Source: Thermoleophilaceae bacterium
GTDB lineage: Bacteria > Actinomycetota > Thermoleophilia > Solirubrobacterales > JACPNS01
Assembly (NCBI GenBank): GCA_016463365.1
Contig: JAEMRJ010000116.1
Span: forward strand, 1 to 6,826
Reading direction: 5' to 3'
DNA: 6,826 nt
The translations under genes were made by a program, and so were the position numbers. The notes beneath the pieces were generated by a model. That model saw only the letters and a list, made by a program, of their open reading frames with translations, was not told the DNA's origin and did not search any database. The first letter of the stretch is position 1. Every line of letters starts with the position of its first letter. Of the stretch, positions 1 through 5,450 are shown in pieces.

Positions 1-547
1 GGTGGATTCGATCGAAATCGACTTCCAGGGTCGCCTCGCAAACTTCGACACGCGCTTGCTGACGGTCGCGGTCCTCCAGGGAATCCTCCAGGGCCACACA
101 GAGGAAGACGTGAACCTCGTCAACGCCCCGGCGCTCGCAGACGAGCGCGGCATCAAGGTGCTCGAGACGTCAACCAGCACCTCCGAAGACTTCACCGAGC
201 TGATCAAGGTGACGGTCAAGGCCAACGGCGACGAGATCGCAGTCGGCGGCACGGGCCTTGGCCCGAAGAACGATCCGCGCCTGGTGCTTGTGTACGGCCA
301 GGACTTCAACCTCAACTTCGCCGACCACATCGCCTTCTTCCGCTACGAAGATCGCCCCGGCATGCTCGGCATCGTCGGCACGCTCTTCGGAAACCAGGGC
401 GTGAACATCGACAACGCCGTGATCGGTGCCGGCAATGAAGGAAGCGCGGTCCTCGCGATCACTTCCCAGCAGGAGATCCCGGCCGCACTGCTGGACGAGA
501 TTCTCAAACTTGAAGGCTTCCAGGACGGCCACGTCGTAAGTTTCTAG
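1..547 (+). CDS. serA: D-3-phosphoglycerate dehydrogenase, C-terminal part (5' end outside window)
   Basis: SerA oxidises 3-phosphoglycerate to 3-phosphohydroxypyruvate, the first step of cytoplasmic serine synthesis. Only the last 181 codons are present, read in frame from base 2. The GTG at 2-4 is an internal valine codon, not a start, because the catalytic and NAD-binding domains are missing upstream. Residues 1 to about 105 match the intervening regulatory (ASB) domain of long, actinobacterial-type SerA, including LVNAPALADERGI at 39-51. Residues 109-181 form an ACT domain beginning HIAFFRYEDRPGMLG. Tyr115, Asp117 and Asn135 align with the residues I recall binding serine in the Mycobacterium tuberculosis enzyme (Tyr461, Asp463, Asn481), with the same spacing, so serine feedback is probably retained. 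The stop at 545-547 lies two bases before the next ATG, suggesting a shared transcript. Family assignment is firm; regulation is inferred. Confidence 0.93.
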   Translation, partial: VDSIEIDFQGRLANFDTRLLTVAVLQGILQGHTEEDVNLVNAPALADERGIKVLETSTSTSEDFTELIKVTVKANGDEIAVGGTGLGPKNDPRLVLVYGQDFNLNFADHIAFFRYEDRPGMLGIVGTLFGNQGVNIDNAVIGAGNEGSAVLAITSQQEIPAALLDEILKLEGFQDGHVVSF

Positions 548-549
548 AC

Positions 550-819
550 ATGGCCCCGCTGATCTCCAAGGACCACAAGGATTACCTCGAGCCCACGGAC
601 CGTCCGCACTGGACCAACCGCAAGGGCGCGCCGATCACGCTTTCGACGGCGGCTGGGGGAGTCGGGGTTGTCGGGGGATTGGTGCTCGGGTGGCTGACGA
701 CGATCAATGAAGCACCGGCGGCTGTGATCGGCGGGCTCATCGGCGTACTTGGATTTGATTTATATTGGCGGTGGGTGCGGGAGACGCTCCCGTTCAGGCG
801 ACGTTCTACTGAGATCTGA
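550..819 (+). CDS. Small two-helix membrane protein, function unknown
   Basis: An 89-residue protein I cannot assign to a named family. The first 29 residues are hydrophilic and charged. Two hydrophobic, glycine-rich segments follow at about 31-52 and 55-76, separated by the short turn INEAP. The tail is basic (RWVRETLPFRRRSTEI). Positive residues at both ends and the short turn suggest a helical hairpin with both termini in the cytoplasm. The ATG is two bases after the serA stop and no good Shine-Dalgarno precedes it, so translation is probably coupled to serA. It ends nine bases before the next gene, so 2-1683 may be one transcription unit. Codon use is like that of its neighbours. A role in serine metabolism is not supported by anything beyond position. 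Confidence 0.72.
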   Translation: MAPLISKDHKDYLEPTDRPHWTNRKGAPITLSTAAGGVGVVGGLVLGWLTTINEAPAAVIGGLIGVLGFDLYWRWVRETLPFRRRSTEI

Positions 820-828
820 GGTCCAACC

Positions 829-1683
829 ATGATGCGACAGAACAAGGTGCCGTTGGGGGCCCGCCACATCGCTTTCATCGTCGCGCTCGGTATCGCGCTC
901 AGTTTTTCGGCAACGGCACACGCCAGCGTCAAAGCATCGACCGTCGTTTCAAGCACCGGTGGCACAGCGACACTTCGCGTCACTCTCACAAATTCGAAGA
1001 GCCTCCCGTCCAAGCAGCGGCCCCGGTCGGTCAGTGTCAAGGCAGCCGGACGCACACTGAAGCTCAAGAAGTTCGGCAAGGGCACGACCAAGCCGTATTC
1101 GTCCGGCTGGCAGAGCTCCAACTACTCAGGAGCTTTCGCCCAGAAGCTCGCCGCGCTCAACGGAAAGCGCGTGCGCATAGTCACCGAAGCACGAAATGGG
1201 AGCAACTCGTTTCGGTCAAAGGTTGTTGTTCAGACCGGCGGCGGCGCGGTTGGTGGTGGGCCCTTGTTCCCCGCGCCAGGTCGGGACATGGTCGGTGAAG
1301 AAGCCTTCAATTCGATCAAGGGGTTCTTCTTCAACTCAGCATTTTCGGACTGCGCAGCCGGCCCTTGGCCGCTCTGCGGAGTCGAACAGCGCTACGTCCA
1401 CTGCCCGAACTTCACCTGGCTTTATCAGCGCACCTCCGGAACGGGCGCGGACATCGACTCCCGGTATCAGGCGATGGTCATTCAGGGCGCCGAGTACAAG
1501 GCAGATGGTTCTTGGGCCGTTCAGTACGACATACCCAGCAGCCCTGCGACCTACATCTGGCGGGTTACGCCAACTGGCATCGCCAACGGCGAGTACTACT
1601 ACAACGGCAGCATGACGCCTCTGGGGCCGATGGTCTGGTCGCAGCCTGCAATCACCTGGAACAACACCTCCGGAGCCTGCTGA
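829..1683 (+). CDS. Secreted two-domain protein with signal peptide, function unknown
   Basis: A 284-residue exported protein of no family I recognise. It begins with a Sec signal peptide: basic residues R3, K6 and R12, a hydrophobic core at about 13-28, and an Ala-His-Ala cleavage motif at 30-32. The mature part has a Lys/Ser/Thr-rich, probably beta-sheet domain (33-135) with the pattern of an Ig-like fold. A glycine linker (137-144) leads to a C-terminal domain rich in aromatic residues. The only cysteines are at 175, 183, 192 and 284 (the last residue), all in the C-terminal domain, so two disulfides are plausible outside the cell. No LPXTG, lipobox or transmembrane anchor is seen. The start is supported by GAGG at 818-821, seven bases before ATG 829; a second ATG follows directly at 832. 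Fewer G/C-ending codons than in leuA hint at a lineage-specific gene. Confidence 0.75.
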   Translation: MMRQNKVPLGARHIAFIVALGIALSFSATAHASVKASTVVSSTGGTATLRVTLTNSKSLPSKQRPRSVSVKAAGRTLKLKKFGKGTTKPYSSGWQSSNYSGAFAQKLAALNGKRVRIVTEARNGSNSFRSKVVVQTGGGAVGGGPLFPAPGRDMVGEEAFNSIKGFFFNSAFSDCAAGPWPLCGVEQRYVHCPNFTWLYQRTSGTGADIDSRYQAMVIQGAEYKADGSWAVQYDIPSSPATYIWRVTPTGIANGEYYYNGSMTPLGPMVWSQPAITWNNTSGAC

Positions 1684-1709
1684 CCGGCGGCGGCCGCATC
1701 GCAACCGTT

Positions 1710-1715
1710 TAGAAT
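1710..1715 (+). promoter_or_regulatory. Predicted -10 box of the leu leader promoter
   Basis: TAGAAT matches the TANNNT core of actinobacterial -10 boxes and is 5 of 6 with TATAAT. It ends ten bases before the leader GTG at 1726, so transcription would start at about 1722-1726 and leave little or no 5' UTR. No convincing -35 lies 16-18 bases upstream, where the sequence is G/C-rich. The box is supported mainly by its position just before the leader ORF. Confidence 0.4.
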
Positions 1716-1725
1716 CGTTGCTGCT

Positions 1726-1779
1726 GTGAGTATCGCGCGTCATCACCGACTTCTTCTCCTTCTCCCTTCGGGGAGTTAA
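1726..1779 (+). CDS. Leucine-rich leader peptide of leuA (17 residues)
   Basis: The ORF starts at GTG 1726 and ends at TAA 1777-1779, encoding MSIARHHRLLLLLPSGS. Residues 9-13 are five consecutive leucines (CTT CTT CTC CTT CTC, 1750-1764), the hallmark of a leucine-sensing leader upstream of leucine biosynthesis genes. It lies 88 bases before leuA, on the same strand. No Shine-Dalgarno precedes the GTG, and a TAGAAT -10 box is so close that the transcript is probably leaderless or nearly so. Scarce charged tRNA-Leu would stall the ribosome on the Leu run; when leucine is plentiful the ribosome would reach the stop codon. The peptide itself probably has no function. What is seen is the ORF and codon run; stalling control is inferred from the known logic of leader peptides. 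Confidence 0.8.
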   Translation: MSIARHHRLLLLLPSGS

Positions 1780-1858
1780 ATGCGCGCGCCGCCCTGGCGA
1801 TCAAGGGCTGGCCTACACCACACCGAATACGTAAAGACCTTTTAGAGAGAAGAAGGAG
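1750..1858 (+). promoter_or_regulatory. leuA leader RNA: Leu-codon tract complementary to the ribosome binding site
   Basis: The Leu-codon tract is complementary to the purine-rich leuA ribosome binding region. CTCCTTCT at 1756-1763 pairs perfectly with AGAAGGAG at 1851-1858, masking the Shine-Dalgarno. In another register CTTCTTCTC at 1750-1758 pairs with GAGAAGAAG at 1847-1855. Competing with this, CTCCC-TTCG-GGGAG (1762-1775) is a five-pair hairpin with a very stable UUCG loop. A ribosome stalled on the Leu codons would cover the pyrimidine tract and leave the leuA binding site free; a ribosome that finishes would allow masking. No intrinsic terminator with a U run is seen before leuA, which favours control of translation. 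A pseudoknot called the LEU element has been reported upstream of leuA in many Actinobacteria; I cannot align this sequence to it here. Confidence 0.6.
1787..1808 (+). promoter_or_regulatory. Possible H-type pseudoknot in the leuA leader
   Basis: CGCC at 1787-1790 can pair with GGCG at 1796-1799. The intervening loop GCCCT (1791-1795) can pair with AGGGC at 1804-1808, giving two interlocked stems of four and five pairs. It begins seven bases after the leader stop codon, so a ribosome terminating there would disrupt it while one stalled on the Leu codons would not. Loop 1 has zero to one base, which is tight, so the two stems may instead be alternatives. This fits the reported LEU-element type of control, but that match is inference. 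Confidence 0.4.
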
Positions 1859-1867
1859 TTTCCAATC

Positions 1868-3475
1868 ATGGGAACCGAAGTAACGCCAAGCACGGGCAAA
1901 CCAGAAGACCGCGTCAAGATTTTTGACACCACGCTGCGAGACGGTGAACAGTCTCCCGGCATCTCGCTGAACGCTGCCGAGAAGCTGGAGATCGCACAGC
2001 AACTCTCGCGTCTTGGCGTGGATGTCATCGAGGCCGGCTTCCCGATCACCTCGCCCGGTGACTTCGAGGCAGTCCAGACGATCGCCCGCAATGTCCAGGG
2101 CCCTGTGATCTGCGCGCTGGCAAGGTCGTCCTTTCAGGACATCGACGCCGCATGGAACGCCATCAAGGATTCCGAGCGCCCGCGAATCCACACCTTCCTC
2201 GCCACCAGCGATCTGCACATCAAATACAAGCTGCAGACCACGCGCGAAGACGTGAAGGGCCAGGTCAAGGCCGCTGTCGCCCACGCCAGGTCCTACACCG
2301 AGGACGTCGAGTACTCGCCCGAGGACGGCTCGCGCTCAGACATCGACTTCATGGCCGAGGTCATCCAGATTGCGATCGACGAAGGCGCGACCACGATCAA
2401 CGTGCCCGACACCACCGGCTACGCGATCCCGGATGAATACGCCGCAATGTTCACCGGCCTCTACGAGCGCGTGCCAGACCTGAGGAACGTCACCGTCTCG
2501 GTCCACTGCCACGACGACCTGGGCCTCGCCGTCGCCAACTCCTTCGCCGGAGTGATGGCCGGCTGCCGTCAGGTCGAAGGCGCGATCAACGGAATCGGCG
2601 AGCGCGCCGGCAACACATCGCTGGAAGAGTTCATCATGCTGCTGCGCACGCGCAACGAAGCAATCGGCGGACTCTGGACCGGTGCCAACACCAAGGAGAT
2701 CGCCCGCACCAGCCGCCTGGTCTCGCGCATGACCGGCTACGCCGTACAGCCCAACAAGGCGATCGTCGGCCGCAACGCATTCGCGCATGAAGCCGGCATC
2801 CACCAGGACGGCGTCCTGAAGAACCCGTTGACCTACGAGATCATGGAGGCGAGCACGGTAGGCGTCACCGGGAACAACCTCGTGCTGGGCAAGCACTCCG
2901 GCCGCCACGCGCTGAAGAACGCGCTGCAAGACCTCGGCTACGAGATCGACGGCGAGCGCCTCAACCACGCCTTCAAGGCATTCAAGGAGATCGCGGACCG
3001 CAAGAAGGAAGTCAACGCGATGGACCTCGAGGCGATCGTCAACGACGAGATGCGCGACGACTCCAAGGCCTGGAGCTTCGACGAGTTCGAGCTGCACAGC
3101 GCATCCGAAGGACAGCCGACCGCGACCGTGAAGATGACCAACCCTGACGGCCAGCAGGTCGAGGGGAAGGGAACTGGCAACGGAACGATCGAAGCGCTGT
3201 TCGACGCGATCAACGATGTTGTCGGATTGAAGCCGGTACTCAACGAGTACCGCGTGCAGTCTGTGACGTCAGGGCCGGACTCGATTGGTGAGGTCTCGGT
3301 GATCATCGAGATTGATGGTCGGGAGGCTTCTGGTCAAGGTGTCGCGACCGACACGGTCTGGGCCAGTGGACGTGCTTATACGCGGGCGCTGACCAATGCT
3401 GAGCGGCGTCGCGGGGTTGTTTCTGAGGCCGAGAGTGCGGCTAAGGCTGCCGTGAACAATCCTGTCGCGCCGTAG
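1868..3475 (+). CDS. leuA: 2-isopropylmalate synthase
   Basis: LeuA condenses acetyl-CoA with 2-oxoisovalerate to 2-isopropylmalate, the committed step of leucine synthesis. The protein has 535 residues, close to the usual size of the shorter bacterial form (about 510-530) and shorter than the roughly 640-residue form of mycobacteria. The N-terminal TIM-barrel carries [13 protein letters not shown] at 19-31 (metal and substrate), HCHDDLG at 213-219 with the HxH metal ligands, NGIGERAGN at 241-249 and HEAGIHQDG at 307-315. GKHSGR at 341-346 opens the linker region. Residues from about 400 form the LeuA dimerisation/allosteric domain, expected to bind leucine for feedback inhibition. AAGGAG at 1853-1858 lies nine bases before the ATG and fixes the start. 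The gene is preceded by a Leu-codon leader and followed by a strong hairpin terminator, so it is probably transcribed alone, apart from leuC. Homocitrate or citramalate synthase is less likely given the full leu context. Confidence 0.96.
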   Translation: MGTEVTPSTGKPEDRVKIFDTTLRDGEQSPGISLNAAEKLEIAQQLSRLGVDVIEAGFPITSPGDFEAVQTIARNVQGPVICALARSSFQDIDAAWNAIKDSERPRIHTFLATSDLHIKYKLQTTREDVKGQVKAAVAHARSYTEDVEYSPEDGSRSDIDFMAEVIQIAIDEGATTINVPDTTGYAIPDEYAAMFTGLYERVPDLRNVTVSVHCHDDLGLAVANSFAGVMAGCRQVEGAINGIGERAGNTSLEEFIMLLRTRNEAIGGLWTGANTKEIARTSRLVSRMTGYAVQPNKAIVGRNAFAHEAGIHQDGVLKNPLTYEIMEASTVGVTGNNLVLGKHSGRHALKNALQDLGYEIDGERLNHAFKAFKEIADRKKEVNAMDLEAIVNDEMRDDSKAWSFDEFELHSASEGQPTATVKMTNPDGQQVEGKGTGNGTIEALFDAINDVVGLKPVLNEYRVQSVTSGPDSIGEVSVIIEIDGREASGQGVATDTVWASGRAYTRALTNAERRRGVVSEAESAAKAAVNNPVAP

Positions 3476-3485
3476 GTGAATCCCG

Positions 3486-3491
3486 TATAAT
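3486..3491 (+). promoter_or_regulatory. Perfect TATAAT -10 box just after leuA
   Basis: TATAAT is a full match to the sigma-70 -10 consensus, eleven bases after the leuA stop, in otherwise G/C-rich DNA. No good -35 is seen 16-18 bases upstream (inside the leuA 3' end), so activity is uncertain. If active, transcription would begin near 3498 and run about 75 bases to the terminator at 3540-3570. Confidence 0.35.
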
Positions 3492-3497
3492 CGCCAC

Positions 3498-3574
3498 AGG
3501 CACGTCAGGATCAGAGCGTTTTCAGCTCACCTCTTGACAGAGAAGGGGCCCTCAGGTGGGGCCCCTTCTCATTT
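3498..3574 (+). ncRNA. Candidate small RNA or structured leuA 3' UTR
   Basis: This stretch lies between a perfect TATAAT box and the end of a strong terminator. It can fold as two hairpins. The first pairs GTCAGGA at 3504-3510 with TCTTGAC at 3532-3538 (seven pairs, one G-U) and contains an inner GAGC/GCTC stem (3514-3517 with 3525-3528) closed by a seven-base loop. The second is the terminator at 3540-3570. Short ORFs are absent. The layout of promoter, stem-loop and terminator is typical of a bacterial small RNA, but the same fold would serve as the processed 3' end of leuA mRNA. It does not match the six-cytosine loops of the actinobacterial 6C RNA, and I know no family it fits. Confidence 0.35.
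3540..3570 (+). terminator. Strong hairpin terminator after leuA
   Basis: GAGAAGGGGCCC at 3540-3551 pairs perfectly with GGGCCCCTTCTC at 3559-3570, a twelve-pair stem with a seven-base loop. It is followed by ATTT on the + strand, a short U tract that favours termination of leuA. Read from the other strand the stem is the same but no T run follows, so it may stop the minus-strand micropeptide transcript only partly. Confidence 0.85.
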
Positions 3575-3581
3575 AACCGGG

Positions 3582-3647
3582 CTACTGGTGCTCGAAGGCG
3601 ACGAGTAGCAGCAGTGTGAGGCACACCAGAATCAGTGCTGTCTCCAT
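3582..3647 (-). CDS. Leu-rich hydrophobic micropeptide (21 residues)
   Basis: A 21-codon minus-strand ORF starts at ATG 3647-3645 and ends at TAG 3584-3582. It has an unusually strong ribosome binding site: AAAGGAGG on the minus strand (3661-3654), six bases before the ATG. This is the best Shine-Dalgarno in the window after that of leuA. The peptide begins METALILVC, has a continuous hydrophobic stretch at residues 4-18 with Leu at 5, 7, 10 and 12-15, and ends FEHQ. It could be a single-span membrane micropeptide, or a second leucine-sensing leader, since the terminator hairpin follows twelve bases after the stop. No structural gene lies beyond that hairpin on this strand, only leuA antisense, which favours the micropeptide. 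Far too short for homology to be judged by eye. Confidence 0.45.
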   Translation of the reverse strand: METALILVCLTLLLLVAFEHQ

Positions 3648-3667
3648 TGCCCACCTCCTTTCGGTCC

Positions 3668-3689
3668 CTTCGAGTCGGTCGACCCGAAG
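3668..3689. repeat. Imperfect 22-bp palindrome upstream of the micropeptide
   Basis: CTTCG-A-GTCG-GT-CGAC-C-CGAAG is symmetric at 9 of 11 paired positions. It lies 21 bases upstream of the micropeptide start and upstream of the dehydrogenase gene on the other strand. It could be an operator in this divergent region or a 5' UTR hairpin of the minus-strand transcript. Confidence 0.4.
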
Positions 3690-3703
3690 CGTTCGATGAC
3701 GTT

Positions 3704-3717
3704 GGGTCTAATGACCC
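3704..3717. repeat. GGGTC-TAAT-GACCC inverted repeat, possible operator
   Basis: A perfect five-base dyad with a four-base spacer lies between the divergent micropeptide and dehydrogenase genes. TCTAAT (3707-3712), a poor -10 candidate for the + strand, sits within it, so a protein bound here could block that promoter. No regulator for it can be named. Confidence 0.35.
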
Positions 3718-3774
3718 GTCGCGACCGAGGAAGTGCCGCATGTGCCCGCAACGAACGCGAACACACGTTCGACT

Positions 3775-4869
3775 ATGGCAACTCACCCGGCGGACGCAAT
3801 TAGTCTTCGCCCCGTGAAACTTCTGGACGCCCTCGACCAATCACGCGAAGACTTCGTCTGGAAGGACGGCGAACGGCTGATCGCTTTCGGGGGATCGGCA
3901 CTGGCCAGTCTTCCGGGCTTTCTGCGTGCTGCCCAGATGGAGGAGTATTCGCTGCTCTACTCCGTACGTGCGCTTGAGATTTTCCAGACGCAGGTCGACG
4001 CGGATTCTGTCACGGCTGGAGCTGCGGCGTTGGTGCCGGTTGGAGCCGGCCAGGTGGCGCAGCTCGCCCGCGACTTGCGCGAGCAGGCAGGCGATCGACC
4101 GATCCTCGCAATCGGTGGCGGTCGGGTGATTGACGTCGCCAAGGCCATCGCCGGCACATATGACCAGCGCGTGGCCGCGATCCCGACCACGCTGTCAGGC
4201 GCGCCGATGACCGGCGTTCACCGCCTGCCGGCCGGATTCGCTGGTCAGGCCAGGACCGTGCGACCGTCGATCGTGATCGGAATCCCTGACCTGATGGCCT
4301 CGCAGAACGAAAGGCTTCGCACAGGCAGCGCGATGAACGCGCTCTCGCACGCGATCGAATCGCTCTTCGTTGAAACCGGCAGCGCAGTGCCGCGACTGGC
4401 CGGCGCCCGCGCCGTGAAGCTGATGTTTCGTTCACTGCTGGACGACGCGATCGACGAACCCACACGCCGCCTCAGGCTCTCGCTGGGCGCGATTGAGGCC
4501 GGCTACGCCGTTGGCGCCACTGGCTACGCGCTTCATCACGTGATCTGCCAGACGATCGTGCGACTGGCTGACGTTCCTCACGCTCCGACCTACGGCGTGA
4601 TGCTTCCGTTCACACTCGAGTTCTACAAGCTGCGCGACGAGCTGACCTGGTCGCTCATCTGCGAAGCGATGGGCACCCAGGATCCGTCAGTCATGATTGC
4701 CCGGGCGTGCGAGGCATCCGGCAACCCGACGACGCTGACGCAGCTCGGGGTCGCGCCGGAGCGGATCGACGGAATCGTTGCCACGGCGAGCGAACGTCGG
4801 GAACTGCAGCTCACCCCCGGCGGCGTCACCGCCGACGACATCAGATCGATTATCGAGTCCGCGCTCTGA
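3775..4869 (+). CDS. Iron-containing alcohol dehydrogenase / maleylacetate-reductase-like protein
   Basis: A cytoplasmic NAD(P)-dependent oxidoreductase of the iron-alcohol-dehydrogenase superfamily, 364 residues from this start against about 350-380 for the family. The nucleotide-binding loop is GGGRVIDVAK at 114-123, with Arg where Ser is usual, followed by IPTT at 136-139. The metal-site region reads MNALSHAIE at 187-195: Asn188 replaces the Asp that binds metal in classic members, as in maleylacetate reductases, while His192 is kept. His254/255 and His269 are the other likely ligands or catalytic residues. No aromatic-degradation genes are nearby, so the substrate is unknown. Starts are ambiguous: GTG 3733 (GAGG too close), GTG 3742, ATG 3775 (no Shine-Dalgarno), or GTG 3814, which follows TAGTCT by seven bases and may be leaderless. 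The C-terminus overlaps the convergent acetyltransferase gene by 20 bases. Confidence 0.85.
   Translation: MATHPADAISLRPVKLLDALDQSREDFVWKDGERLIAFGGSALASLPGFLRAAQMEEYSLLYSVRALEIFQTQVDADSVTAGAAALVPVGAGQVAQLARDLREQAGDRPILAIGGGRVIDVAKAIAGTYDQRVAAIPTTLSGAPMTGVHRLPAGFAGQARTVRPSIVIGIPDLMASQNERLRTGSAMNALSHAIESLFVETGSAVPRLAGARAVKLMFRSLLDDAIDEPTRRLRLSLGAIEAGYAVGATGYALHHVICQTIVRLADVPHAPTYGVMLPFTLEFYKLRDELTWSLICEAMGTQDPSVMIARACEASGNPTTLTQLGVAPERIDGIVATASERRELQLTPGGVTADDIRSIIESAL
3801..3806 (+). promoter_or_regulatory. Possible leaderless promoter -10 for the dehydrogenase
   Basis: TAGTCT fits TANNNT and ends seven bases before the in-frame GTG at 3814, the spacing expected if transcription starts on the G of the start codon. 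The resulting 351-residue protein still keeps the conserved N-terminal strand region (FVWKDGERLIAFGG). No -35 is evident, so this is only a start-site candidate. Confidence 0.25.
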
Positions 4870-5443
4870 CGCGACGCTCAAGGTTGGCCCGAACCTCAGG
4901 CCACTCTGTGTCGATCACGCTGTAATACGCCGAGTCACGGATCCCGTAGTTGGTGTCCATGTGCTGGCGGAAGACGCCTTCAAACTGGGCGGGAAGCGCG
5001 GCAAGCGCGCCGCGTGATCGCTCGTTGTTCGCGTCGGTCTTGAACTCGACGCGCTGAGCGCCGAGGTCGCCGAAGGCGTGACCCAGCATCAGGAGCTTGG
5101 CTTCAACGTTTGCGCCGATTCCCCAGGCCGAGGGGGAGAGCATCGTCCAGCCGACTTCGAGACCGCGGTGTTCAGGTCGCAGTGCGAGGTAGCTGGACGT
5201 GCCGATCACGCTGCCGTCGTCCCGGGCGAAGTTCACCCAGGTACCCATGCGGCCGGCGGCATTCTCGGTCAGCAGGAAGTCAAAGACCTCGGCAAAGCCC
5301 GCGCGATCGGGGCGCGCGACCGGCAGCCACTTCCAGATCACCTCATGGTCGAGCGCGGAAAAGAGCGCAGCTTCATGAGAGGCATCGATCGGCACAAGCG
5401 AGACGACATCGCCCGAGAGCGGCTTGGTGAGCTCTTCCCACAT
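4850..5443 (-). CDS. GNAT acetyltransferase, RimJ/RimL type
   Basis: A 197-residue cytoplasmic acetyltransferase that should move acetyl from acetyl-CoA to an amine, possibly a protein N-terminus or a small molecule; the substrate cannot be read from sequence. Family marks are EVGW at 96-99, the acetyl-CoA loop AWGIGANVEAKLL at 106-118, VEFKTDANNERSRGAL at about 132-147, and the tail RDSAYYSVIDTEWP at 169-182. These are typical of the Acetyltransf_3 group, where length is about 180-220. The ORF stays open to 5539, but the extra 32 residues are Arg/Cys-rich and overlap the divergent regulator. ATG 5443 is preferred because it aligns with the family start and lies seven bases after a TATCCT -10 box, suggesting a leaderless mRNA. 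The divergent XRE-cupin regulator and a shared operator-like dyad suggest it is that regulator's target. Confidence 0.88.
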   Translation of the reverse strand: MWEELTKPLSGDVVSLVPIDASHEAALFSALDHEVIWKWLPVARPDRAGFAEVFDFLLTENAAGRMGTWVNFARDDGSVIGTSSYLALRPEHRGLEVGWTMLSPSAWGIGANVEAKLLMLGHAFGDLGAQRVEFKTDANNERSRGALAALPAQFEGVFRQHMDTNYGIRDSAYYSVIDTEWPEVRANLERRVRARTR

Positions 5444-5450
5444 GGACGCG

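Noticed and set aside
761..766. TATATT, a possible internal promoter for the secreted protein gene
   Set aside because: It lies inside the small membrane protein gene, no -35 is found at 16-18 bases, and it can be explained by codons for Leu-Tyr-Trp.
582..1121. 179-codon open frame antisense to the membrane and secreted protein genes
   Set aside because: Both + strand genes have coherent features (two membrane helices; signal peptide and Shine-Dalgarno), while this frame has none.
1684..1867. T-box riboswitch or intrinsic terminator before leuA
   Set aside because: No T-box consensus (TGGNACCGCG type) and no G/C-rich stem followed by a T run; the Leu-codon leader explains the region better.
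2336..3097. 253-codon open frame antisense to leuA
   Set aside because: It lies wholly inside leuA, which has full family motifs, and its composition (Val/Asp/Ala/Gly-rich, no recognisable motif) is that of an antisense shadow in high-GC DNA.
3534..3539. Perfect TTGACA -35 consensus
   Set aside because: No -10 box lies 16-18 bases downstream, where the terminator stem is; the bases also form part of the 3504-3538 hairpin.
3635..3817. 60-codon + strand frame before the dehydrogenase
   Set aside because: Arg/Pro-rich, no ribosome binding site, overlaps the dehydrogenase N-terminus and the divergent control region.
4850..4869. 20-base overlap of convergent dehydrogenase and acetyltransferase genes as a possible frameshift or fusion
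   Set aside because: Both proteins end at the usual family length with intact C-terminal regions, so this is an ordinary tail-to-tail overlap.
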